A program made the translations under genes and the position numbers. From Acidimicrobiaceae bacterium (GTDB lineage Bacteria; Actinomycetota; Acidimicrobiia; Acidimicrobiales; Ilumatobacteraceae), in NCBI GenBank assembly GCA_002698945.1, contig NZZV01000082.1, forward strand, positions 1-50,046: a stretch of 50,046 bases of DNA. The letters are read 5' to 3'. Below, one piece after another: positions 1 to 6,914 of the stretch; the stretch's first letter is position 1, and every line of letters starts with the position of its first letter. Under the pieces are notes generated by a model. It worked only from the letters and a program-made list of their open reading frames with translations. It had not been told where the DNA came from and ran no database searches.

Positions 1-2595
1 CCGCGGCCCGCACGCACCCGCGACCGGCAGCCTCGTCGCACGGTCGACGAACTCGGCCAACTCATCGCGGCCGTCGAAGCCGTACCGCAGGTAGATCCTC
101 CGCAGATGGCTCTCGACCGTCCGATGTGAGATGAAGAACTGCGCCGCGGCCTCGCGGTTGGACGCTCCAGCGCTCACTGCCGTCGCCACCTGGAGTTCGC
201 GGTCCGACATGGTCCGCTCCATCGTCGAGCGAGAGAACGACCACTGTGGTCGATCGCCCACGACGGCGTCACTGCGCAGCTGGGAGAACAGCGCTGCTCG
301 CACGTCTCCGCGTTGGAGATGGAAACCCGTCGCCAACGCTGCAGCGTCGGCTGCAAGCCCCAACGAGCCGAACGACCACGCATCTGCGGCGACCTCGTCC
401 AGAGCGCTCGGCGACTGCTCGGCCAGCGCTGCAAGCTCCCGAGCGACGAGACCAGCGTGTCCGCCTCCCATGCGCCGCGCCAACTCGTCGGCGCGCGGCA
501 CGGCGTCCGCTGCCGCGCCCAGTTCACCCGACAACCTCAGCAGCGGCACCTCATGGATACGAGCCGACCGCCGCCGTGCGGCCCGCACGCCTTCGGCGAT
601 GGCGGGAGACGGGTCTCGCCCCGACCGCAGCAGGACCATCGACTCGGTCAACTTGTACAAGGGCTGCACCATCCACATGGACAGCGAGGGGGCTCCGCTC
701 AGTTCCCGCAGCAGGAGTTCCGCCTCGCCCGCACCGTCGTCGATGCTCGCGAGCGCTCGCGCCAACTCGACTTGGATCAGACGGCCCGAGAGTCGCCTGC
801 GTGCAAGACACTTGATCGTCATCGCTTTGCGGAGGTGAGGAAGCGCCTCCACCGGACACGTGAGATCGTTGAGCGTCATTCCCTCGTAGCTCAGCGACAG
901 GATCTCCCGCTCAGGGTCGCCGCTGGCGGCATGGCACCTCATCGACCGGGCGAGGCGCTCGGGTGCGGCGCGCCGACCACGCAACCAGCGCTGGCACTGC
1001 AGCGTCACGCCGTCCATTCGGGCCTGCTCGACGGGATCGAGTCCGGCCGGACGACCCAGATCGTCACTCGCGTCGAGGCCGGCCGCGAAGTCGCCGCAGT
1101 GCGATGCCGCCGTGGCGAGCTGGACGAGGCCGGCCGAACGAAGCGGCGAGGCCGGGCGACGCGCCAGCCAGGCGCGGTTCGCCACGATGGCACGGTCGAG
1201 GTCCCCGGTGAACAGTTCGAATCTCAGGTTGACGATCTCCCACAGTTCCGAGCCACGCTCACCGATCTGGGGCGCGACCTCCCTGATGATCCTCTCGTTG
1301 TGCTCGAGGTCGTCGCCATACTCGAAGTTCAGGAGCGCCCACCGCTCCCGCAGGTCGACCGTGTCGTTCGGGGCGGCTGTGATGGCTGCCTCGTACTGCG
1401 TCGCCGCCTCGTCCCACTCCCCCTGTGCCCCCAGTGCTTCGGCAAGCATCATTCGGACATCGGGGTCGTCGCCCTGTTCGAGGAGCTGGCGACTGAGCCG
1501 TTCCGCGCACCACGGCAGATGCGGCCTTCGGGCAACGTCGAGGGCCTGGCGGAGCAATGCGGTGTCGACGGCCTCACCGGCATCGAGGCGCAGGAGCGCC
1601 ATGAGCACCAGGTCGGTCGAGCCGGCTGCGTGCAACGCGTCGGCGAGACGGAGCCGTGCGTGGCGAGCCTGCACCTCGGTCAAGTTGGCCAGTACTGCGG
1701 TCGCGTAGAGCGGATGACCGATCTCCACGCTCGCGTCGTCGATGACCACCAGACCATGGCGGTCCAGCTCGAGTACCGTGGCAACGCTGACCATCTGGGT
1801 GAGTACGCCCCGGGGAACCCGTCCGCCGACGGCGACGATGCAGAGCGCGTCGCGTTCGCCCTCGGTCAGCCGGCGGATTCGTCGCGCGAGGAGCGACTGA
1901 AGTCTCGAGGTCCAGCGCGGTGCGCCGTCGGCGTCGCACCCCTGAAGGTCGACGTCGGCGCCGCTCGGGCCGCCCGCGGCGAGCAGCTCACGGACGTAGA
2001 GGGGGTTCCCTCGGCTCTGTTCCCAGATCATCTGGAGTGTCGCCGGATCGGCTGGGCCCGTCAGGAGCTCGGTGAGCTCGACCGTCGACGCACGATCGAG
2101 CGGCCGCAACACCACCGAGGTGGCCAACTCGTCCGTGAGTATCGACGAGATCGGTGTCGGCACCTGCTCGCCGTCGCGCACCGCGACGACGAGGGAGTTG
2201 GCCTCGATTCCCGCTGCCTGACGGACGATGGCGGCCGTGGCGTGGTCGAGCAGGTGCGCATCGTCGACCAACAGCACGACGCGGCGCGAACGCGATCGCC
2301 GGTAGAGCTCGGTGATGATCGCAGGTCCGGCTTGTTCGGCTCCCGGCGGACACAACCTGAGGAGCGGAGCAAGCGGAACCACGGAGGTGGCCTCCATCCC
2401 GCTCACGGTGATCACCTCGACCTCCAATTCGAGCAACCGGCGTCGAATTGCCTGCAAGAGCGCTGTCTTGCCGATGCCCACGGCGCCCGTGAGGTAGACG
2501 TTCCCCGAGTTCAACAGTTTCGAGAGCACTCGATCGATCTCGTCGTCACGACCAACCGATCGAGCCGCCGGACGGTCAACGGTCCCCGACAACAT
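1..2595 (-). CDS. LuxR-family regulator with N-terminal AAA ATPase (LAL-type), 3' end beyond the window
   Basis: Large ATP-dependent transcription regulator, read on the minus strand and still open at base 1, so at least 865 residues are visible. The N-terminus has a typical lead-in (SVGRDDEIDRVL) and then Walker A (GAVGIGKTA, near 2461-2500) and Walker B (VVLLVDDAHLLD, near 2240-2280), followed by a long helical TPR-like middle. The C-terminal LuxR DNA-binding domain lies at about 60-215: SDRELQVATAVSAGASNREA, then SHRTVESHLRRIYLRYGF. The family couples ATP and an effector or partner to promoter binding; the target here is unknown. ATG at 2593-2595 is the only sensible Met upstream of the ATPase domain, and the frame is closed by a stop inside the palindrome at 2670-2714. 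The protein probably ends just past the window edge, because only a short tail normally follows the helix-turn-helix. Confidence 0.9.
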   Translation of the reverse strand, partial: MLSGTVDRPAARSVGRDDEIDRVLSKLLNSGNVYLTGAVGIGKTALLQAIRRRLLELEVEVITVSGMEATSVVPLAPLLRLCPPGAEQAGPAIITELYRRSRSRRVVLLVDDAHLLDHATAAIVRQAAGIEANSLVVAVRDGEQVPTPISSILTDELATSVVLRPLDRASTVELTELLTGPADPATLQMIWEQSRGNPLYVRELLAAGGPSGADVDLQGCDADGAPRWTSRLQSLLARRIRRLTEGERDALCIVAVGGRVPRGVLTQMVSVATVLELDRHGLVVIDDASVEIGHPLYATAVLANLTEVQARHARLRLADALHAAGSTDLVLMALLRLDAGEAVDTALLRQALDVARRPHLPWCAERLSRQLLEQGDDPDVRMMLAEALGAQGEWDEAATQYEAAITAAPNDTVDLRERWALLNFEYGDDLEHNERIIREVAPQIGERGSELWEIVNLRFELFTGDLDRAIVANRAWLARRPASPLRSAGLVQLATAASHCGDFAAGLDASDDLGRPAGLDPVEQARMDGVTLQCQRWLRGRRAAPERLARSMRCHAASGDPEREILSLSYEGMTLNDLTCPVEALPHLRKAMTIKCLARRRLSGRLIQVELARALASIDDGAGEAELLLRELSGAPSLSMWMVQPLYKLTESMVLLRSGRDPSPAIAEGVRAARRRSARIHEVPLLRLSGELGAAADAVPRADELARRMGGGHAGLVARELAALAEQSPSALDEVAADAWSFGSLGLAADAAALATGFHLQRGDVRAALFSQLRSDAVVGDRPQWSFSRSTMERTMSDRELQVATAVSAGASNREAAAQFFISHRTVESHLRRIYLRYGFDGRDELAEFVDRATRLPVAGACGPR

Positions 2596-2669
2596 CTGGC
2601 GACCGTACCGCCCGTGGTTCGAGCGATCTTCAGAGACAGCGGCCCGGTACCGAGCAGCCCAACAGACGA

Positions 2670-2714
2670 ATGCGTGAACAATCTGCGGAACTGTTCCGCA
2701 GATTGTTCACGCAT
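2670..2714. repeat. 45-bp perfect palindrome (22-1-22)
   Basis: Two 22-bp arms, exactly complementary, are separated by one base (T2692). It lies between the stop of the MaoC-like gene (2760) and the start of the LuxR regulator (2595), both on the minus strand. It could be a terminator for the upstream genes, without a visible U-tract, or an operator for the regulator. Its outer 9 bp (TGCGTGAAC/GTTCACGCA) recur at the ends of the palindrome at 36609-36651. Confidence 0.9.
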
Positions 2715-2759
2715 TGCACGGGGCTTGGGACCGAAGGCCGACTGCCCGCACCCCTTGCG

Positions 2760-3203
2760 TCAGGCGGGTCGACGGCCGTACATGCCGATGCCGCGCATCG
2801 ACATCACGGTGACGCCGTCCTGGTTGCGCATCTCCCACGACGCCTCGATCAGCCCGCGGTCCGGCTTCGTCGCCGACGCCCGGGTCGACTCGATCGTGAA
2901 CCACCCGGTCAGCACGTCGCCCGGCCGGACCGGCGCCAACCAGCGCACCTCGTCCATGCCCGGGGAGCCCATGCTCGCGGTGTCCTTCGTGAACCCGTCG
3001 ACGAACAGGCGCATGAACATCGCGCAGGTGTGCCATCCGCTCGCGACGATGCCACCGAAGTGCGACTCCGCAGCTGCGACCGGGTCGATGTGGAACGGCT
3101 GTGGGTCGAATCGGGTCGCGAACTCGATCACCTCGGCCTCGTCCACGACGACGCTGCCGAGCTCGTACACGGATCCGGCCTCCAGGTCTTCGAAGTAGCG
3201 CAT
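2760..3203 (-). CDS. MaoC-like (R)-specific enoyl-CoA hydratase/dehydratase
   Basis: A 147-residue single hot-dog-fold protein. The hydratase motif is visible as FDPQPFHID (Asp-x4-His, near residues 32-40), followed by GGIVASGWHT, the usual MaoC segment that lines the active site. Family members hydrate trans-2-enoyl-CoA in beta-oxidation, polyhydroxyalkanoate precursor supply or actinobacterial lipid metabolism; the substrate cannot be read here. ATG at 3203 begins with MRYFEDLEAG, the standard family N-terminus. It lies 50 bp downstream of the adenylate cyclase on the same strand and may be co-transcribed with it, though no functional link is obvious. Confidence 0.88.
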   Translation of the reverse strand: MRYFEDLEAGSVYELGSVVVDEAEVIEFATRFDPQPFHIDPVAAAESHFGGIVASGWHTCAMFMRLFVDGFTKDTASMGSPGMDEVRWLAPVRPGDVLTGWFTIESTRASATKPDRGLIEASWEMRNQDGVTVMSMRGIGMYGRRPA

Positions 3204-3253
3204 GGTCGCAGCGTGTCAGCCCGAACCGGCCGGAGGCGAGGCGAAGTGACGTG

Positions 3254-4363
3254 TCAGACCGACAGCGAGCGCACGACGATCGGCTCGTCGAAGCCCTTCA
3301 GCATGCGGCGTCCAGCGGGCTCGAACGCGTCGTCGGTGGCGTCCGCCAAGCCGGTCGTGACCAACAACTCCCCGGGCACTGCGGCGTCCGCGAGTCGGGA
3401 TGCGATGTTCACGATCGATCCGTAGTAGTCGCCGCCCCGCAATACGACGCTGCCGAACGCCATCCCGCCGCGCGGGAGCACGCCCTCGCCCATGGCCGAG
3501 AACGTGGCGATCAGCGCCCGACCCGCGGCGACCGCGGCACTGGGGTCGGGATCGACGAACATGACCTCGTCGCCGATCAGCTTGACCACACGCGCGCCAG
3601 CTGCGGTCACGACCTCGTGGGCGGTGCGTTCGAAGCGCCCGACGAACGCCGACAGGTCTTGCGCCGTCATGTTGCGCGAGATCGCCGTGAAGCCGACCAG
3701 GTCGACGAAGCCGACGGCGTACCGATACTGGAACCGTTCGACGGCGTCGATCGTGGTCGCACGTGTCCGTTCGGCGGCCTGGAGCATGTGGCGACGCAAT
3801 GCCGGGTCGAGCCGCGCACCGAGACCGTCGACGAGTTGGACGGCGTCGTACACGGTTCGGGCGAGCTCGAACTCGCTGCCGCCCTCGCGAACGTGTGCCG
3901 ACTCCACGTCGGCGAGGAACAGGGACACGGCCGCCTCGGCGATCCGTGACAGCGCGCTGGCGATCACCCGCAGCAGGGCGAGCGCTTCGTCGTGGCTGAA
4001 CAGGCTCGTCAGCTGCTCGACCGACGCGAGCAGGTCGAGCTCGGCGTCGGTGATCCCGATCTCACCGTCGGGCGAACCCTGGATCGGCTCGTACCCGATC
4101 GCGGCGACCAGTTCGTCGAAGTGGGCAGGCTCGAGCCCGCTGCGTTCGATCGCCTCCGCTCGCGTCAACCGCGGACCCGGAACGAGCCACCGGTCACTCG
4201 CCACCGACGACAGCTGTCCGAACGTGAGCGAGGCTCGGAGCTGATCGAGGTCGACACCCACCCCGGCGAGCCACTCGAGCAACCGGAGCCGATCGGCGGC
4301 GTTCGGAGCCGACGGGTCGTACAGACCCGCCGCTTCGAACTCGTCGGCACCCGGTGTGGACAC
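3254..4363 (-). CDS. Class III adenylate cyclase with N-terminal regulatory domain
   Basis: A 369-residue soluble cyclase. Residues 1-205 form a helical N-terminal domain of the kind seen in pH-regulated mycobacterial Rv1264-type cyclases. Residues 213-369 are the catalytic domain. Metal-binding Asp221 (FVDLVGFTAISR) and Asp265 (KLIGDEVMF), purine-specifying Lys261 and Asp312 (GDYYGSIVNIASR), and transition-state Asn319 and Arg323 are all present, so ATP-to-cAMP activity is expected as a homodimer. No membrane segment is seen. The start is GTG at 4361-4363, 12 bp after the stop of the alpha/beta hydrolase, so the two are probably one transcript. The Crp-family protein at 42914 is a plausible receptor for its product. 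Confidence 0.9.
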   Translation of the reverse strand: MSTPGADEFEAAGLYDPSAPNAADRLRLLEWLAGVGVDLDQLRASLTFGQLSSVASDRWLVPGPRLTRAEAIERSGLEPAHFDELVAAIGYEPIQGSPDGEIGITDAELDLLASVEQLTSLFSHDEALALLRVIASALSRIAEAAVSLFLADVESAHVREGGSEFELARTVYDAVQLVDGLGARLDPALRRHMLQAAERTRATTIDAVERFQYRYAVGFVDLVGFTAISRNMTAQDLSAFVGRFERTAHEVVTAAGARVVKLIGDEVMFVDPDPSAAVAAGRALIATFSAMGEGVLPRGGMAFGSVVLRGGDYYGSIVNIASRLADAAVPGELLVTTGLADATDDAFEPAGRRMLKGFDEPIVVRSLSV

Positions 4364-4375
4364 AACGCGCCGTCG

Positions 4376-5272
4376 TCAGGATGCGGCGGACTGCCGCTCG
4401 GGAGCGCCGGCGCGGTCGGCGTTCAGGCGGATCTCCTGCGCCATCTCGTCCCATCGGGTCCGCGGTAGATCGTGGCCCATGTCGGGGTACATGACGAGGC
4501 GGGAACCGGGGATCGCCTTCGCCGTGGCGACACCGCCGCTCGGCCGCACCAGCGGATCGACCATGCCGTGGACGACGAGCGTGGGCACGTCGAGGCCACG
4601 AAGCGCCGGGGTTCGGTCAGGGCTGGCGAAGATCGCCGCCGTCTGTCGGGCGGTGCCGGCCGGCCGAAAGCTCCGGGCGACCGACTCGACTGCCAGCGCC
4701 CGGAAGTCGTCCTCGTGGAACGTCGGCCCGCTGATCTCGCGGAAGAACAGCACGCTCTGGTCGACGGCCGTCTCCGGCGTCGGCGTCGGACGGCGGGCGG
4801 TCTTGCGCAGCAGCCCCGCCTTGGGCTGACCGACCCGACGATTGCCGGTCGTCGACATGATCGACGTCAGCGAACGGATGCGGGAGGGGTGCTCGATGGC
4901 CAACGTCTGGGCGATCATGCCGCCCATCGACATCCCCGCGACGTGGACCGAGTCGAGTCCGAGTGCGTCGAGCAACCCGACGGCGTCGGCGGCCATGTCG
5001 GTCAGCAGGTATTCGGCGTCGACGAACCGACGCGAGACGATCGCCTTGGCGAGATCGACGGTGGTCGGCGGCGCCGAAGTGAACTCGGTCGACAGGCCCG
5101 CGTCGCGGTTGTCGAGACGGATGACCTCGAACCCTCGGGCGACGAGAGCGTCGAGGAAACCACGGGGCCAGTCGGAGAGCTGACCCCCGAGCCCCATGAC
5201 CAGCAGCAACGGTTCACCGTGGCCGTCGCGCTCGTATTCGATCGTGATGCCGTTCGCTTCGACGGATGCCAT
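4376..5272 (-). CDS. Alpha/beta hydrolase
   Basis: A 298-residue alpha/beta hydrolase-fold protein. The nucleophile elbow is GMSMGG (Ser catalytic), the acid lies in VVHGMVDPLVR and the base in DMGHDLPRTRW. An oxyanion segment LLVMGLGGQLSDWP follows the first strands. This resembles the esterase/haloperoxidase-like group; the substrate is unknown. The frame is open 40 codons further upstream, but that segment is compositionally unlike protein, and ATG at 5270-5272 (MASVEANGITIEYERDG) starts exactly where the family begins. It is the first gene of a likely two-gene unit with the adenylate cyclase. Confidence 0.85.
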   Translation of the reverse strand: MASVEANGITIEYERDGHGEPLLLVMGLGGQLSDWPRGFLDALVARGFEVIRLDNRDAGLSTEFTSAPPTTVDLAKAIVSRRFVDAEYLLTDMAADAVGLLDALGLDSVHVAGMSMGGMIAQTLAIEHPSRIRSLTSIMSTTGNRRVGQPKAGLLRKTARRPTPTPETAVDQSVLFFREISGPTFHEDDFRALAVESVARSFRPAGTARQTAAIFASPDRTPALRGLDVPTLVVHGMVDPLVRPSGGVATAKAIPGSRLVMYPDMGHDLPRTRWDEMAQEIRLNADRAGAPERQSAAS

Positions 5273-5350
5273 GACGCCACAGGCTACGTGAGGCGGTGGG
5301 TACGTCGTCGCCCGGCCCGCAGTCGGCTCGTCACCGGTGTCCGGACGCGG

Positions 5351-5390
5351 GATCGCCCGTCCCGGGGCGGACGGTTCGGGACGGGCGATC
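5351..5390 (-). terminator. Perfect 13-bp inverted repeat, likely terminator of the Rho_N-tailed gene
   Basis: Arms 5351-5363 (GATCGCCCGTCCC) and 5378-5390 are exact complements with a 14-nt loop. It sits just past the stop at 5450 and upstream of the alpha/beta hydrolase start, so it fits a terminator separating two minus-strand units. No clear U-tract. Confidence 0.6.
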
Positions 5391-5449
5391 AACCGGGCAG
5401 ACGACCGGAGGCCGGCTGCGGGCTGGGGGGATCTGGGGTGGAAGCTCGG

Positions 5450-5956
5450 TCAGGCGTTGCGCAACGCCTTGATCAGCTGCTGCTTCGACATCGTCGAGCG
5501 GCCGTCGATGTCGAGTTCCTGAGCCCGCTCGTAGAGCTCGGTCTTCGACCACTGCTCATACGGGGTTCCGCTCGACGGACTCGGGTCGACGGCGTCCATC
5601 GCTCGCTCGGCGGTGCGCTCGGTCACGCGATCGAGCTGGTCGTTGGCGCGCCGACCCTGGGCGCGGGCCTGCCCCGCCACTTCCTTGACGCCCTTCGACG
5701 CCTGGGTCGCGGTGCGCTCGCCGGCCGAACGAGCCTGGCCGACGACTTCCTTGGCGCCCTTCGATGCCTGGTCGACGGTTCGGCCGGTCGCCGATTGTGC
5801 CTGGCCGACGACGGTGGCGCCGGTGTCACGTGCGATGTGGAAGGCGTTGGTGACGCCGTCGCCGACCGCACCTGCGACGGTGCGGGCGGTGTCGACGGAC
5901 GCTCCGACCATTGCCTTGTTGAAGTCGTAAATCTTGCGGACGACGGTGGTCGCCAT
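5450..5956 (-). CDS. Rho_N/SAP-like domain protein with 22-residue amphipathic repeats
   Basis: A 168-residue protein. Residues about 51-108 carry consecutive 22-residue units (GQAxSxxxRTxxQASKGxKEVx), two complete and one partial, with alternating Ala and charged residues, predicted long amphipathic helix. Residues about 136-166 (SKTELYERAQELDIDGRSTM, then SKQQLIKALR) match the small helical Rho termination-factor N-terminal/SAP-like domain that binds nucleic acid and is often a C-terminal tag in actinobacterial proteins. ATG at 5956 is preceded by AAGGAG at good spacing; in-frame codons further upstream read across the divergent gene and are not coding. Role unknown; a nucleic-acid, nucleoid or inclusion-surface protein is possible. 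Confidence 0.75.
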   Translation of the reverse strand: MATTVVRKIYDFNKAMVGASVDTARTVAGAVGDGVTNAFHIARDTGATVVGQAQSATGRTVDQASKGAKEVVGQARSAGERTATQASKGVKEVAGQARAQGRRANDQLDRVTERTAERAMDAVDPSPSSGTPYEQWSKTELYERAQELDIDGRSTMSKQQLIKALRNA

Positions 5957-6077
5957 GGTCGTGCTCCTTGAGGGACGCGGATGTGTACCAAGAGGGGCTA
6001 CCCGTCGGTAACCAGACTCAAACCCGGTACGGAGCCTGCCAGGAGCGCGCCCGTCCGGTACGGTGACGCACAGAGCT

Positions 6078-6737
6078 ATGGGACTGTTCAAAAAGCGTGC
6101 CGACCCCGCCGAGATGGAGCGCTTGCGGGCCGAGATCCAGTCGATGAGCGCGCGCCTGAGCGCCGCCGATGCCGCCAAGCAGCAGCTCGACGAGCGCGTG
6201 CAGAACCTCACGCAACGGCTCGACACGCCACTCACGACCCCACCGTCGACGCCGCCGCCGAAGCCCGGGGGTGTCGACCCGGCCGAGGTCGACCGGCTGC
6301 GGTCCGACCTGTTGCGACTCTCGACCCGGGTCGACGAACGGCCGGCCACGCCGCGTGCCCCAACCGTCGATCCCGCCGATCTCGCCGCCGTGCGCGACGA
6401 GGTCGGCCGGCTGCACCAGCGGCTCGACGAACAACCGCCGGTCGTTCCCGGATCCGACCCTGCGGAGTTGGCAGAGGTGCGAACGATGGTCGAACGCCTG
6501 ACCACCCGGCTCGACGAGGTCGATGCCCGCATCACGTCGATCAGCACCGAGCTGGCGAACCAGATCTCGGAGATCTCCAACGACGTCGAAGCGATCGGTG
6601 GCGCTGAACCGCCGACCGACGAGGTCGTCGACGAGTTGCGCGGGGCCCAGACCCGGTTGGCGAACGAGCAGGCGCGTTATCAGATTGCGTTCCGCCACGA
6701 CCTCGCCGAACTCGCCGAACGCCTCAAGCACTCCTGA
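6078..6737 (+). CDS. Coiled-coil protein of unknown function
   Basis: A 219-residue hydrophilic protein with no signal peptide or membrane segment. Heptad-rich stretches lie at about residues 10-50 (AEMERLRAEIQSMSARLSAA), 70-90, 100-120 and 135-215, separated by Pro-rich linkers (TPPSTPPPKP; PATPRAPTVDP). The repeated phrase DPAxxxxxRxxxxRLxxRLDE occurs three times, suggesting duplication of one coiled-coil unit. ATG at 6078 (MGLFKKRADPAEM) is preferred to the ATG 15 bases earlier because the GLFKK start is typical. It is divergent from the Rho_N-tailed gene (121-bp gap) and convergent with the UPF0182 gene. I do not recognise a family. Confidence 0.7.
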   Translation: MGLFKKRADPAEMERLRAEIQSMSARLSAADAAKQQLDERVQNLTQRLDTPLTTPPSTPPPKPGGVDPAEVDRLRSDLLRLSTRVDERPATPRAPTVDPADLAAVRDEVGRLHQRLDEQPPVVPGSDPAELAEVRTMVERLTTRLDEVDARITSISTELANQISEISNDVEAIGGAEPPTDEVVDELRGAQTRLANEQARYQIAFRHDLAELAERLKHS

Positions 6738-6752
6738 GTGATCGCAACTCCC

Positions 6753-6874
6753 GGATTCTGGGGAAGCGACGACGCCCTCCTGTGGGCATGATCGCTTCCA
6801 CAGAATCCCCGGTCGCATGCCGCGCACGTGCTGGGGAAGCGATGGAGACGGCGGCCGTCATGATGGCTTCCCCA
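6753..6874. terminator. Two successive hairpins sharing a GGGGAAGC stem, convergent junction
   Basis: First inverted repeat: 6753-6769 with 6792-6808 (17-bp arms, one mismatch). Second: 6832-6840 with 6866-6874 (TGGGGAAGC/GCTTCCCCA). Both use the same stem core. They lie between the coiled-coil gene stop (6737) and the UPF0182 stop (6915), so they probably serve as bidirectional terminators. Confidence 0.65.
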
Positions 6875-6914
6875 AAGTGGGCAAGGGAGACCTCACCCCC
6901 GACCCGAAGGGCGG

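Noticed and set aside
313-3198. A 961-codon plus-strand open frame
   Set aside because: It is antisense to the LuxR regulator and MaoC genes, which carry Walker motifs, a helix-turn-helix and hot-dog motifs; its own translation is Arg/Gln-rich with no domain.
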